From NCBI RefSeq assembly GCF_005221325.1, contig NZ_CP039889.1, positions 1,403,501 through 1,467,500 of the forward strand: a DNA stretch of 64,000 nucleotides. Reading direction: 5' to 3'. The position numbers and the translations under genes are program-made. Of the stretch, positions 38,792-48,124 are shown one piece after another (within the stretch, counting starts at the first letter, position 1; each line of letters begins with the position of its first letter). Source of the DNA: Agrobacterium tumefaciens (lineage in GTDB: Bacteria > Pseudomonadota > Alphaproteobacteria > Rhizobiales > Rhizobiaceae). The notes below the pieces were generated by a model. That model was not told the origin of the DNA. It made no database searches and saw only the letters and a program-made list of their open reading frames with translations.

Positions 38792-39418
38792 TCAGCTATG
38801 GGCGAAAATATCCGTTTCGTCCCAACCGAGAAGATCAAGCTTCGCACGGGTCGGCAGAAAGGCAAAACAGGCGTCGGCATGGTCGATACGGCCGTCGCGG
38901 ATAAGGCGCGCGGTCAGCTTGTCGCGCAGGGCATGCAGATAAAGCACGTCGGAGGCGGCATATTCGAGTTGTGCGGGCGACAGCGTCTCGGCTGCCCAGT
39001 CGGAGGATTGCTGGGCCTTGGAAATATCGACTTCCAGCATTTCCTTGAGATTGTCTTTCAGCCCATGCCGATCCGTATAGGTGCGGCAGAGGCGCGAGGC
39101 GATCTTGGTGCAGAAAACAGGCGTGGTCGTGACCCCGAAGGTGTGGAAGAGAACGGCGATATCGAAACGGCCATAGTGAAAAATCTTCTGGTGGGCGGGG
39201 TCAGCCAGCATGCGGACGAGGTTCGGCGCTTCTTTCTGGCCGGCGGCGATGCGGATGACATCAGCCGTGCCGTCGCCGGACGAAAGCTGCACGACGCAGA
39301 GGCGATCGCGGCGCGGCACCAGCCCCAGCGTTTCCGTATCGATGGCGATGGCGCCGGTGTAGCGCGCGGCATCTTCGGCGGAAATATCGCCTTCGTGATA
39401 ACGGATGGTGGCTGCCAT
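38792..39418 (-). CDS. nrnC: NrnC-type 3'-5' exoribonuclease (RNase D family)
   Basis: 208 residues from the ATG at 39,418 (CCGGAGC ahead). A single DEDDy exonuclease domain: AIDTETLGL near residue 24 (motif I, Asp-Glu), FHYGRFDIAVLF near 82 (motif II) and YAASDVLYLHAL near 152 (motif III, Tyr and Asp). The HRDC domains of true RNase D are missing and the length equals that of NrnC, the alphaproteobacterial oligoribonuclease substitute that degrades dinucleotides. That identification rests on length, domain content and taxon. Confidence 0.85.
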   Translation of the reverse strand: MAATIRYHEGDISAEDAARYTGAIAIDTETLGLVPRRDRLCVVQLSSGDGTADVIRIAAGQKEAPNLVRMLADPAHQKIFHYGRFDIAVLFHTFGVTTTPVFCTKIASRLCRTYTDRHGLKDNLKEMLEVDISKAQQSSDWAAETLSPAQLEYAASDVLYLHALRDKLTARLIRDGRIDHADACFAFLPTRAKLDLLGWDETDIFAHS

Positions 39419-39579
39419 GTCTTGCTCCGGATATTTCCTGTGTGGCACCGGCTATAAAGGAAAGAGCGTCTGGGCGATACCGTTTTATGGGTCGTTTCCG
39501 TGCTCCTGCGGCTTGCCTTTGCGAAACACACCGGGTTAGTTTCGGATCATCCTTTCCTGACAGATCGCATGAATTCCCG

Positions 39580-40194
39580 ATGACAAAGAAAATCTATCTC
39601 GCCGGCCCGGAAGTCTTTCTCCCGAATGCGCGTGAAATGCTCGACCTCAAGGCGTCACTGGCGCGGGAGGCGGGATTTGTCCCGCTTTCACCGGGTGACC
39701 TGCAGATTCCACCGGCAGATACCCGGATCGGGCATGGCTGCAACATCAATGAAGTCGACGAGCGGATGATGCTGGAGGCGGATGCGGTGATTGCCAATCT
39801 CACGCCGTTCCGCGGCGTTGCCGCCGATACGGGCACGAGCTACGAGCTGGGCTTCATGTGCGCGCTGGGCAAGCCGGTTTTCGCCTATACCAATGTCGCG
39901 GCCAATCATTTCACCCGCATCAAGGCGCATTACAGCGATGTCGTGGCGCTGGACGAAACGGGCCGGTATCGCGGCCCGGATGGGCTGTCGATCGAGAATT
40001 TCGACATGATCGACAATCTCATGCTGCATGGCGGGATCCTGCGGCGTGGCGGTGTCATCATCGTTGGCGACGCGCCGGAAGACGCGCTTTATACGGATCT
40101 GACCGCCTACAGACGGTGTCTCGCGGCGGCGGCTGAAAAATTACTGACACAGACTGACCCTGAAAAAACCGATATAGTGGAGGCATCATCATGA
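39580..40194 (+). CDS. nucleoside 2-deoxyribosyltransferase
   Basis: 204 residues from the ATG at 39,580, where the conserved KKIYLAGPEVFLPNA begins; an upstream start at 39,442 is not supported. The nucleophile Glu is in TGTSYELGFMCALGKP (near residue 88-103), and DADAVIANLTPFRG near 62 is typical of the Nuc_deoxyrib_tr family. The enzyme exchanges or hydrolyses the base of 2'-deoxynucleosides and may serve purine/pyrimidine salvage or sanitation. Its stop overlaps the next gene start by four bases. Confidence 0.85.
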   Translation: MTKKIYLAGPEVFLPNAREMLDLKASLAREAGFVPLSPGDLQIPPADTRIGHGCNINEVDERMMLEADAVIANLTPFRGVAADTGTSYELGFMCALGKPVFAYTNVAANHFTRIKAHYSDVVALDETGRYRGPDGLSIENFDMIDNLMLHGGILRRGGVIIVGDAPEDALYTDLTAYRRCLAAAAEKLLTQTDPEKTDIVEASS

Positions 40195-40940
40195 GCGGCA
40201 TCATCCTCATCACCGGCGCGACGTCTGGCTTTGGGCAGGCCACGGCGCGACGTTTTGTCAAGGAAGGCTGGAAGGTCATCGGCACGGGCCGGCGGGCGGA
40301 ACGGCTGGAGGCGCTTTCGGCTGAACTCGGCCCGGCCTTTCATGGCGTCGCCTTCGACATCACAGATGAGGATGCGACCGAAAAGGCGCTGGCGGCTTTG
40401 CCTGATGGTTTCAGGAATGTCGACATTCTCGTCAACAATGCCGGTCTGGCGCTTGGCACCGCGCCCGCACCGCAGGTGGCGCTGAAGGACTGGCAGACCA
40501 TGGTGGACACCAACATCACCGGTCTTCTGAACATTACCCATCATCTTCTGCCGACGCTGATCCAACAGAAGGGCATTGTCGTCAATCTCTCGTCGGTGGC
40601 CGCGCATTACCCCTATTTGGGCGGCAATGTCTATGGCGGCACCAAGGCCTTCCTTCGGCAGTTCTCGCTCGGCCTGCGCTCCGACCTCCACGGCAAGGGC
40701 GTCAGGGTGACCTCCATCGAACCCGGCATGTGCGAAACGGAATTCACGCTGGTGCGCACCGGCGGCAATCAGGAAGCCTCGGATAATCTCTACAAGGGCG
40801 TCAACCCGATCACGGCTGATGATATCGCCAACACGATCTATTGGGTCGCCTCGCAGCCGAAGCATGTCAACATCAACAGCCTTGAACTGATGCCCGTCAA
40901 CCAGTCCTTCGCCGGTTTCCAGGTCTATCGGGAAAGCTGA
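40191..40940 (+). CDS. serine/3-hydroxy acid dehydrogenase (YdfG-type SDR)
   Basis: 249-residue NADP-dependent short-chain dehydrogenase. The dinucleotide loop TGATSGFGQATARR is at residues 8-21, NNAGLALG near 83, Ser in NLSSVAAHYP near 135 and the YGGTK catalytic Tyr-Lys near 148. Family enzymes oxidise L-serine, L-allo-threonine and 3-hydroxyisobutyrate; the characterised A. tumefaciens L-serine 3-dehydrogenase is of this type and the same length. ATGA overlap couples it to the deoxyribosyltransferase gene. Confidence 0.87.
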   Translation: MSGIILITGATSGFGQATARRFVKEGWKVIGTGRRAERLEALSAELGPAFHGVAFDITDEDATEKALAALPDGFRNVDILVNNAGLALGTAPAPQVALKDWQTMVDTNITGLLNITHHLLPTLIQQKGIVVNLSSVAAHYPYLGGNVYGGTKAFLRQFSLGLRSDLHGKGVRVTSIEPGMCETEFTLVRTGGNQEASDNLYKGVNPITADDIANTIYWVASQPKHVNINSLELMPVNQSFAGFQVYRES

Positions 40941-41004
40941 TTTCTCAACGGTTTCTGCGGGAGTGCCAAAAAACAAAGCAGGAATTTTCGAGCTATGCAG
41001 AAAT

Positions 41005-41019
41005 GCAATGCTGCATTGC
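41005..41019. promoter_or_regulatory. palindrome upstream of the small RNA
   Basis: GCAATG-CTG-CATTGC is a perfect 6-3-6 inverted repeat about 45 bases before the presumed small-RNA start. The position suits a regulator binding just upstream of the promoter; the protein is unknown. Confidence 0.4.
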
Positions 41020-41064
41020 GAGACTTGCTCTGTTAAAAATCGCAGGAACCGCTATATTCAAATC

Positions 41065-41182
41065 ATCGAAGCGACGCACTCCTCCTCCCAGTGTCGCTCG
41101 ATGTGGATCGGTGGTACTCCTCCTCCCAATCGCCGATCAAGTTTGAAGCCTGCCGCACCTCCTCCCGCGGCAGGCTTTTTCC
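41065..41182 (+). ncRNA. alpha-r14-family (NfeR1-like) trans-acting small RNA
   Basis: Three consecutive hairpins each expose the anti-Shine-Dalgarno motif CCTCCTCCC in the loop: GCGACGCAC...GTGTCGC (41,071-41,097), GATCGGTGGT...ATCGCCGATC (41,106-41,138) and the terminator stem GCCTGCCGC...GCGGCAGGC (41,148-41,175) followed by TTTTT. This is the signature of the Rhizobiales alpha-r14 / NfeR1 RNAs, which repress ABC transporter and other mRNAs by pairing with the ribosome site. A CTATAT at 41,052 is a plausible -10, so the 5' end lies near 41,065 (estimated). The rest of 40,941-41,483 shows no gene. Confidence 0.85.
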
Positions 41183-41483
41183 TTTTCTGGGCATCTTTTC
41201 CTTTGGAAGTTTTTTGCGTCGGTCCGGCTTTTCGCGGAAAGCGCCACTATACCCCTTGGATTTCCGGGGGATTTCAGATTTCTACGTCAAGGCAAGCTTT
41301 GCGGGAATCGGGCCTACATCGATCACGATTTCGTTATGTCTAGATAAATATGCACAGTTTTACGGCGCTGCGCCCTGTCGGCCCATTGCTTAGGCCCCTG
41401 CCTGTGTTTAAGCATGTCGAAAAGAACGCTTGGGAGGCTGCCGGCACGCTTGTGTCCGGATGCCCGAAAGCGGCGGGGAGAGA

Positions 41484-42671
41484 ATGGCAGACTTTAAAGA
41501 GGCGCTGAAGCGATTTCAGCCGATCGCGGTTTCATCGATCGCTGAAGACGAGTTCAGACTGCGACTACGCGGCCTTCAGGCGCGGATGATACAGCAAAAT
41601 GTGAAGGCGGTCTGGCTCGATGCATCATCGTCGCTGACCTATTATACCGGCCTGTCGCTTGGCCTTTCCGAGCGCATTCACGGTGCTCTCGTTCCTGCCG
41701 AGGGTGCGCCGCTTTATATCAGCCCGACCTTCGAAGAGCCGAAACTGCAGACGCTCATCCGCATTCCGGGTGAGGTTGCCGTCTGGGAAGAGGATGAAAG
41801 TCCCTTCGACCTGATGGCAAGCCGCATTGGCGCACTTTCTTCCCCCGGTCATTTCGTCGCCATCGATCCCGCAACCCCCTTTGTCTTCGCATCCGCCCTG
41901 ATGCAGCGTCTGCAAGGCCGGATCATTTCCGCCCAGCCAATGATCGTCGCCCAGCGGCAGGTCAAGTCCGCGGCCGAGATCGCCCTCATCCAGACGGCGA
42001 TGGATGCGAGCTATGGTGTGCAGAAGGCTGTCTTCGAAGGGCTGCGTCCGGGTATCTCCACCACGGAAGTCTCAGATTTCGTCAACGCCGCCCATATTGC
42101 GCTCGGCCTGAAACCGCTTTTCGTGGCGGTGCAGTTCGGCGAGGCAACGGCCTATCCGCATGGCGTGCCCTATGCGCAGACGTTGAGCGAAGGCGATATG
42201 GTGCTGATCGATCTCGGCGGCATTCTTCACGGCTATCGTTCCGATATCACCCGCACCTATGTCTTCGGCACGCCGACAGAGCGCCAGCGTTTTCTCTGGA
42301 ACGCCGAACGCGACGCACAGGCTGCAGCCTTTGCGGCTGCCAGCCTCGGTGCTGCCTGCCAGGATGTCGACAAGGCCGCGCGCGACAGCCTGAAAGCGGC
42401 CGGTTTTGGCCCCGATTATCAGGTTCCGGGCCTGCCGCACCGCACCGGTCACGGGCTTGGGCTGGATATTCACGAAGAACCCTATATCGTTGCAGGAAAT
42501 GCGACGGCACTGGAGCCGGGCATGTGTTTTTCCATCGAGCCGATGCTGTGCGTTTATGGCGAATGCGGCGTCCGTCTCGAGGATATCGCTTATATGACGG
42601 AGGCGGGGCCACGCTGGTTCTGCCCACCGGAAACGAACCTCGACCGGCTGTTTCAGCCGGTCGCCGGGTAA
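41484..42671 (+). CDS. M24 family Xaa-Pro dipeptidase/aminopeptidase
   Basis: 395 residues from the ATG at 41,484 (GGGGAGAGA ahead). An N-terminal creatinase-like domain (residues 1-150) precedes the pita-bread metallopeptidase. Metal ligands are visible in MVLIDLGGILHGYRSDITRTY (two Asp), GHGLGLDIHEEPY (His), FSIEPM (Glu) and GVRLEDIAYMT (Glu). It splits proline-containing peptides in the cytoplasm. It lies 118 bp upstream of a dipeptide-type ABC transporter on the same strand, so imported peptides are its likely substrates. Confidence 0.88.
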   Translation: MADFKEALKRFQPIAVSSIAEDEFRLRLRGLQARMIQQNVKAVWLDASSSLTYYTGLSLGLSERIHGALVPAEGAPLYISPTFEEPKLQTLIRIPGEVAVWEEDESPFDLMASRIGALSSPGHFVAIDPATPFVFASALMQRLQGRIISAQPMIVAQRQVKSAAEIALIQTAMDASYGVQKAVFEGLRPGISTTEVSDFVNAAHIALGLKPLFVAVQFGEATAYPHGVPYAQTLSEGDMVLIDLGGILHGYRSDITRTYVFGTPTERQRFLWNAERDAQAAAFAAASLGAACQDVDKAARDSLKAAGFGPDYQVPGLPHRTGHGLGLDIHEEPYIVAGNATALEPGMCFSIEPMLCVYGECGVRLEDIAYMTEAGPRWFCPPETNLDRLFQPVAG

Positions 42672-42789
42672 TTGGTCGGGAGGCAAAAGACCGAACGGCG
42701 ACACGGGTTCCCGCGTCGCCGCTGACCAGAAGAGGTAGGCCCCCAAACGGGGCCGCAGGAACTCAGAAAAAGAGGGAAAGGACCACCAG

Positions 42790-44394
42790 ATGAAAACGCT
42801 GACCCGCAGTTTGCTTATCGCCTCTGCGCTTGCGATGGCTTCCGCCATGCCAGCCATGGCGAAGACCTTCGTTTATTGCTCCGAGGCATCGCCGGAAGGC
42901 TTCGATCCGTCGCCTTATACCGCAGGCGGCACCTTCGATGCTTCCGCGCATCCGGTCTACAACCGTCTGACCGAGTTCAAGAAAGGCACGACCGAGGTCG
43001 AGCCCGGCCTTGCCGAAAAATGGGACGTTTCGAGCAACGGTCTGGAATACACTTTCCACCTGCGCAAGGGCGTGAAGTGGCACTCTAACGAGAAATTCAC
43101 GCCGAGCCGCGATTTCAACGCCGATGACGTAATCTTCAGCTACAACCGTCAGGGCGACGCGAAGAACCCTTGGAACCAGTATATCGCAGGCATCACCTAC
43201 GAATATTACAACTCCATGGAAATGCCGTCGCTGATCAAGGAAATCGTCAAGGTTGACGATTACACCGTGAAGTTCGTGCTGACGCGTCCGGAAGCACCGT
43301 TCCTCGCCAACATCGCCATGCCTTTCGCATCGATCGTGTCGAAGGAATATGCCGATACGCTTGATAAGGCCGGCACCAAGGAAGACTTCAACAATCTTCC
43401 AATCGGCACCGGTCCGTTCAAGTTCGTCGCCTATCAGAAGGACGCGGTCATCCGCTACCAGAAGAATGCCGACTACTGGGGTGAAGCGCCGAAGATCGAC
43501 GACCTGATCTTCGCGATCACGCCGGATGCTGCTGTTCGCCTGCAAAAGCTGAAGGCCGGCGAATGCCACCTGATGCCTTACCCGGCCCCGGCTGATCTTG
43601 CAGCCATCCGCGCCGACAAGAACCTGAAGGTCGATGAGCAGCCGGGTCTGAACGTTGCCTACTTCGCCTACAACACCACCGTCGCGCCTTTCGACAAGCC
43701 GGAAGTCCGCAAGGCGCTGAACATGGCGATGAACAAGCAGGCGATCATCGACGCTGTGTTCCAGGGTGCTGGCACGGTTGCCAAGAACCCGATCCCGCCG
43801 ACGATGTGGTCCTATAACGACAGCATCAAGGACGATCCGTATGATCCGGAAGCGGCCAAGAAGGCTCTCGAAGCCGCTGGCGTCAAGGATCTGACGATGA
43901 AGATCTGGGCGATGCCGGTTCAGCGTCCCTACATGCCGAACGCGCGCCGCACGGCCGAGCTGATCCAGTCGGATTTCGCGAAGGTTGGCGTCAAGGCCGA
44001 GATCGTCTCCTTCGAGTGGGGTGAATACCTCAAGAAGTCGACCGAAGTTAACCGCGACGGTTCCGTCATCCTCGGTTGGACCGGCGACAATGGTGACCCT
44101 GATAACTTCATGGGCGTTCTGCTCTCCTGCGCCGCAACCGGCGAAGGCGGTGCAAACCGTGCGCAATGGTGCAACAAGGAGTTCTCCGAACTTCTTTCCA
44201 AGGCAAAGCAGACTACTGACGTTGCCGAGCGCACCAAGCTTTACGAGCAGGCGCAGGTGATCTTCAAGGAACAGGCTCCGTGGGCGACGCTTGCGCACTC
44301 CACGCAGTTCGTTCCGATGTCCGCCAAGGTTTCCGGCTTCACCATGAGCCCGCTTGGCGACTTCACCTTCGAAAATGTCGATATCGCTGAGTAA
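42790..44394 (+). CDS. dppA: dipeptide-type ABC transporter, periplasmic substrate-binding protein
   Basis: 534 residues, SBP family 5. Signal peptide residues 1-24 ([22 protein letters not shown], cleavage near AMA-K). The mature protein begins with [17 protein letters not shown]; the family signature [24 protein letters not shown] is near residues 75-98 and [10 protein letters not shown] near 212. The close match of layout to DppA supports di/tripeptides, but the family also binds heme, nickel and ALA, so the ligand is inferred. A perfect hairpin follows before the permease genes. Codon bias suggests high expression. Confidence 0.9.
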   Translation: MKTLTRSLLIASALAMASAMPAMAKTFVYCSEASPEGFDPSPYTAGGTFDASAHPVYNRLTEFKKGTTEVEPGLAEKWDVSSNGLEYTFHLRKGVKWHSNEKFTPSRDFNADDVIFSYNRQGDAKNPWNQYIAGITYEYYNSMEMPSLIKEIVKVDDYTVKFVLTRPEAPFLANIAMPFASIVSKEYADTLDKAGTKEDFNNLPIGTGPFKFVAYQKDAVIRYQKNADYWGEAPKIDDLIFAITPDAAVRLQKLKAGECHLMPYPAPADLAAIRADKNLKVDEQPGLNVAYFAYNTTVAPFDKPEVRKALNMAMNKQAIIDAVFQGAGTVAKNPIPPTMWSYNDSIKDDPYDPEAAKKALEAAGVKDLTMKIWAMPVQRPYMPNARRTAELIQSDFAKVGVKAEIVSFEWGEYLKKSTEVNRDGSVILGWTGDNGDPDNFMGVLLSCAATGEGGANRAQWCNKEFSELLSKAKQTTDVAERTKLYEQAQVIFKEQAPWATLAHSTQFVPMSAKVSGFTMSPLGDFTFENVDIAE

Positions 44395-44407
44395 TCCCAA
44401 ACAACTG

Positions 44408-44444
44408 GACGCGCGGAAGAACCCTGTTCTTCCGCGCGTCTTTT
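44408..44444 (+). other. strong hairpin between dppA and dppB (partial terminator/stabiliser)
   Basis: GACGCGCGGAAGAAC and GTTCTTCCGCGCGTC form a perfect 15-bp stem with a 3-base loop, followed by TTTT, only 13 bases after the dppA stop. Such elements after binding-protein genes protect the upstream mRNA and let only part of transcription reach the permease genes. Confidence 0.8.
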
Positions 44445-44456
44445 CAGGAAAAAACC

Positions 44457-45464
44457 ATGATCCGGTTCATTTTCGGCAAACTTCTTTATCTCGTTCCGAC
44501 CTTCCTCGGGATCACCATCGTCGCCTTCGCCTTCGTGCGCGTCCTGCCGGGCGATCCCGTGCTGTTGATGGCGGGCGAGCGTGGCATATCGCCCGAACGG
44601 CATGCGCAGCTTGCCGAACAGCTCGGTTTTGCCCAGCCCATCTGGCAGCAATATCTGCATTTTCTCGGACGGCTGCTTCAGGGCGATCTCGGCAATTCGC
44701 TGGTCACCAAGAAACCCGTTCTGACCGAGTTCCTGGCGCTCTTCCCCGCGACGGTCGAGCTTGGCCTTGTCGCCATCATCATCGCAACCATGATCGGCGT
44801 GCCGGTCGGCGTCATCGCCGCCATTCGTCGCGGCTCCTGGTTCGACCAGATTTCCATGACGACGGCGCTTGTCGGTTTCTCCATGCCGATCTTCTGGTGG
44901 GGGCTGCTGCTCATCATCATGTTCTCCGGCATCCTGCAATGGACACCGGTGTCGGGCCGCATCTCGCTGATGTATTTCTTCCCCTCCGTCACCGGTTTCA
45001 TGCTGATCGACAGCCTGATTTCGGGGCAGAAGGGTGCTTTCTCCTCGGCCTTGTCGCATCTCATCCTGCCCTCGGTGGTGCTTGCCACCATTCCGCTCGC
45101 GGTCATTGCGCGCCAGACGCGCTCGGCCATGCTGGAAGTCCTGGGTGAGGATTATGTGCGCACGGCACGCGCAAAAGGCATGTCAGCATCCCGCGTCGTC
45201 GGCATTCACGCGCTGCGTAATGCCATGATCCCGGTCATCACCACCATCGGCCTGCAGATCGGCGTGCTGATGGCGGGCGCCATCCTGACCGAAACCATCT
45301 TTTCCTGGCCGGGTATCGGCAAGTGGATGATCGATTCCATCTCGCGCCGCGACTATCCCGTCGTGCAGAGCGGCCTGCTTCTGATCGCGGGTCTGGTGAT
45401 GATCGTCAATCTGCTCGTCGATCTGACCTATGGCCTCATCAATCCGAGGATCCGTCACAAATGA
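44457..45464 (+). CDS. dppB: dipeptide-type ABC transporter permease DppB
   Basis: 335 residues, six predicted membrane helices (first at residues 8-30, LVPTFLGITIVAFAFVRVLPG). The cytoplasmic EAA loop is GEDYVRTARAKGMSASRVVGIHALRNAMIP near residues 230-260, the contact to the ATPases. The LPGDPV motif after helix 1 is typical of DppB/OppB. The stop overlaps the dppC ATG by four bases. Confidence 0.93.
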   Translation: MIRFIFGKLLYLVPTFLGITIVAFAFVRVLPGDPVLLMAGERGISPERHAQLAEQLGFAQPIWQQYLHFLGRLLQGDLGNSLVTKKPVLTEFLALFPATVELGLVAIIIATMIGVPVGVIAAIRRGSWFDQISMTTALVGFSMPIFWWGLLLIIMFSGILQWTPVSGRISLMYFFPSVTGFMLIDSLISGQKGAFSSALSHLILPSVVLATIPLAVIARQTRSAMLEVLGEDYVRTARAKGMSASRVVGIHALRNAMIPVITTIGLQIGVLMAGAILTETIFSWPGIGKWMIDSISRRDYPVVQSGLLLIAGLVMIVNLLVDLTYGLINPRIRHK

Positions 45465-46375
45465 CCGATGTGATCACCACTCCCGGCGTCCGCCTTTCGG
45501 ACGCTGCCATCCGCCGCCGGATGATTGCCGATTTCTGGTTCTATTTCCGCCAGAACCGCGGTGCCGTCATCGGCCTTGCCGTTTTCATTCTGCTGGTGCT
45601 GGTGGCGGTTTTTGCGCCGCTGATCGCGCCGCATGATCCAACCCAGCAATATCGCGATGCGCTGCTCGTGCCGCCGGTCTGGCAGGAAGGTGGCCGTGCG
45701 GGCTTTTTCTTCGGCACGGACGCTGTCGGTCGCGACATGCTGTCCCGCCTGATTTACGGTGCGCAGTACTCGCTGTTCATCGGCGTCGTCGTCGTTTCCA
45801 TCGCCCTTGTCGGCGGCATTGTCATCGGTCTCGTCGCCGGCTTTTTCGGCGGCTGGGTGGATACCGTCATCATGCGTGTGATGGACGTCATCCTGGCGTT
45901 TCCGTCGCTGCTGCTCGCGCTGGTGCTGGTCGCTATCCTCGGCCCGGGGCTCACCAACGCCATGATCGCCATTGCCATCGTCTATCAGCCGCATTTTGCG
46001 CGTCTGACGCGCGCTGCCGTGATGAGCGAGCTCAGGCGTGAATATGTCACCGCTGCCCGTGTGGCGGGAGCCGGCAATCTCCGGCTGATGTTCAAGACCA
46101 TCCTGCCGAACTGCCTTGCGCCGCTGATCGTTCAGGCGACCTTGTCCTTCTCGTCCGCCGTTCTCGATGCAGCCGCTCTCGGCTTCCTCGGCATGGGTGC
46201 GCAACCGCCTGCCTCCGAATGGGGCACGATGCTGGCGGAAGCGCGGGAATTCATCCTGCGTGCCTGGTGGGTCGTGACTCTTCCCGGCCTGACCATCCTG
46301 ATCTCGGTGCTCGCCATCAACCTGATGGGTGACGGCCTGCGCGATGCGCTCGATCCCAAACTGAAGCGGAGCTGA
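45461..46375 (+). CDS. dppC: dipeptide-type ABC transporter permease DppC
   Basis: 304 residues from the ATG at 45,461 (ATGA overlap with dppB); a longer frame from 45,323 would lie entirely within dppB. First helix residues 34-56 (GAVIGLAVFILLVLVAVFAPL), the periplasmic GTDAVGRDMLSRLIYGA near 88 and the EAA loop REYVTAARVAGAGNLRLMFKTILPN near 190-215 are typical of DppC/OppC. Six membrane helices. It is three bases before dppD. Confidence 0.93.
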   Translation: MTDVITTPGVRLSDAAIRRRMIADFWFYFRQNRGAVIGLAVFILLVLVAVFAPLIAPHDPTQQYRDALLVPPVWQEGGRAGFFFGTDAVGRDMLSRLIYGAQYSLFIGVVVVSIALVGGIVIGLVAGFFGGWVDTVIMRVMDVILAFPSLLLALVLVAILGPGLTNAMIAIAIVYQPHFARLTRAAVMSELRREYVTAARVAGAGNLRLMFKTILPNCLAPLIVQATLSFSSAVLDAAALGFLGMGAQPPASEWGTMLAEAREFILRAWWVVTLPGLTILISVLAINLMGDGLRDALDPKLKRS

Positions 46376-46378
46376 GCA

Positions 46379-47218
46379 ATGAGCCTGCTGAAAATCAAGA
46401 ACCTCACCGTCAAATTCGCCACCGCCACCGGCGCGTTCACCGCAGTCAACGGCATCGATGTCTCCGTCGACAAGCATGAGGTGCTGGCCATCGTCGGTGA
46501 GTCCGGTTCCGGCAAGTCGGTATCGATGCTCGCCGTCATGGGTCTGCTGCCCGATACGGCGACGATCACCGCCGATGAGATGACCTTCGACGGCAAGAAC
46601 CTTTTAAACATGTCGTCGCAGGAGCGCCGCAGGGTGATCGGCCGGGAGATCACCATGATCTTCCAGGAACCCGTCGCCTCGCTCAATCCGTCCTTCACGG
46701 TCGGTTTCCAGATCGAGGAAGTTCTGCGCCTCAATCTCGGCATGAGCGGCGCTGCTGCGCGTGCCCGCGCCCTTGAACTGTTCCGGGCCGTTGGCATTCC
46801 CGAGCCGGAAACCAAGCTCAAGGCCTACCCACACCAGATGTCGGGCGGCCAGTGCCAACGTGTGATGATCGCCATCGCGATTGCCTCCAAACCGCGCCTT
46901 TTGATCGCCGACGAGCCGACGACCGCGCTCGATGTGACGATCCAGAAGCAGATCCTCGACCTGCTGATGAAGCTGCAGGAAGAATACGGCATGGCACTGA
47001 TCCTCATCACCCATGACATGGGCGTGGTGGCGGAAACCGCCGACCGCGTCGTGGTGCAATATAAGGGCCGCAAGATGGAGGAGGCGGATGTCTTGAGCCT
47101 CTTCGAAGCCCCGCAGCATCCCTATACCAAGGCACTGCTTTCGGCCCTGCCGGAAAATGCCACCGGCGACCGCCTGCCCACGGTCTCCGATTTCTTCGGC
47201 AAGGAGGGCGTTCAATGA
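46379..47218 (+). CDS. dppD: dipeptide-type ABC transporter ATP-binding protein DppD
   Basis: 279 residues: Walker [11 protein letters not shown] near residue 40, Q-loop [11 protein letters not shown] near 94, signature [16 protein letters not shown] near 155, Walker [13 protein letters not shown] near 177, H-loop [10 protein letters not shown] near 210. The oligopeptide-transporter C-terminal region is present but short ([21 protein letters not shown]), about 50 residues less than long DppD forms, so the iron-sulfur cysteines seen in some homologues are absent. Overlaps dppF by four bases. Confidence 0.92.
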   Translation: MSLLKIKNLTVKFATATGAFTAVNGIDVSVDKHEVLAIVGESGSGKSVSMLAVMGLLPDTATITADEMTFDGKNLLNMSSQERRRVIGREITMIFQEPVASLNPSFTVGFQIEEVLRLNLGMSGAAARARALELFRAVGIPEPETKLKAYPHQMSGGQCQRVMIAIAIASKPRLLIADEPTTALDVTIQKQILDLLMKLQEEYGMALILITHDMGVVAETADRVVVQYKGRKMEEADVLSLFEAPQHPYTKALLSALPENATGDRLPTVSDFFGKEGVQ

Positions 47219-48060
47219 GCATTGTTGTCGCAGGCAAGGGCATCACCCGCCATTATCACGTTCCGGGCGGCCTGTTCGGCGGCGCGAAGATGGTTCAGGC
47301 GCTGAAGGGCATCGATTTTGCTGTCGAGCGTGGCAAGACGCTGGCCATCGTCGGTGAATCCGGTTCAGGCAAGTCGACGCTTGCCCGCATCATCGCGTTG
47401 ATCGACCCGGCATCCGGCGGTGAACTCAAGATCGAGGGCAAGCCGGTTGATATCGCCAAGCGCCGTCCGGACACGCAGATGCGCTCCAAGGTGCAGATGG
47501 TGTTCCAGAACCCCTATGGCAGTCTCAACCCACGCCAGAAGGTGGGCGACGTGCTGATGGAACCGCTCGTCATCAACACGAAGATTCCGGCTTCCGAGCG
47601 CCGCGAGCGTGCCGAAGCCATGCTGGTGAAGGTCGGCCTCGGTCCTGAGCATTTTAACCGTTATCCGCACATGTTCTCGGGCGGCCAGCGCCAGCGCATC
47701 GCCATTGCGCGCGCACTGATGCTGAACCCGGCGCTGCTGGTTTTGGATGAGCCGGTCTCGGCACTCGATCTTTCAGTGCAGGCGCAAGTGCTGAACCTCT
47801 TGCGCGATCTGCAGGAAGAATTCGAGCTGACCTATGTGTTCGTCAGCCACGATCTTTCCGTGGTGCGCTATATCGCCGACGACGTGCTGGTCATCTCCAA
47901 GGGCGAAGCCGTGGAGCAGGGCTCGCGCGAGGAACTTTTCGCCGATCCGAAGCATCCTTATACCCGTCAGCTTTTTGCCGCGACACCGATCACGGATGTC
48001 GATGCCATCCGCGCCCGCGTGGAGCGCCGCAAGGCGGCACGGCAGGCCGCGACGGCCTGA
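47215..48060 (+). CDS. dppF: dipeptide-type ABC transporter ATP-binding protein DppF
   Basis: 281 residues; second ATPase of the transporter. Walker [14 protein letters not shown] near residue 48, FQNPYGSLNPRQKVGDVLMEPL near 97 (DppF/OppF type), signature FSGGQRQRIAIARAL near 155, Walker B LLVLDEPVSALDLSVQAQVLNLL near 177, H-loop VSHDLSVVRYIAD near 213. A C-terminal Arg/Ala tail follows HPYTRQLFAATP. Last gene of the operon, followed by a terminator. Confidence 0.93.
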   Translation: MSIVVAGKGITRHYHVPGGLFGGAKMVQALKGIDFAVERGKTLAIVGESGSGKSTLARIIALIDPASGGELKIEGKPVDIAKRRPDTQMRSKVQMVFQNPYGSLNPRQKVGDVLMEPLVINTKIPASERRERAEAMLVKVGLGPEHFNRYPHMFSGGQRQRIAIARALMLNPALLVLDEPVSALDLSVQAQVLNLLRDLQEEFELTYVFVSHDLSVVRYIADDVLVISKGEAVEQGSREELFADPKHPYTRQLFAATPITDVDAIRARVERRKAARQAATA

Positions 48061-48092
48061 GATCGACCGATCGAACGATCAACAAGTGGAAT

Positions 48093-48119
48093 GGGCCGGA
48101 TTTCCGGCCCTTTCTTTTT
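48093..48119 (+). terminator. rho-independent terminator after dppF
   Basis: GGGCCGGA-TT-TCCGGCCC is a perfect 8-bp stem followed by TTTCTTTTT. It lies between dppF and the convergent GntR gene. Confidence 0.9.
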
Positions 48120-48124
48120 CCAGG

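Noticed and set aside
41430..41483. N-terminal extension of the Xaa-Pro peptidase from an upstream ATG
   Set aside because: The extra 18 residues are Cys/Arg-rich and unlike the family; the ATG at 41,484 has a GGGGAG ribosome site.
48060..48090. GATCGACCGATCGAACGATC after dppF as an operator
   Set aside because: It is a loose series of GATC/CGATC steps without clean symmetry; a terminator directly follows and explains the region.
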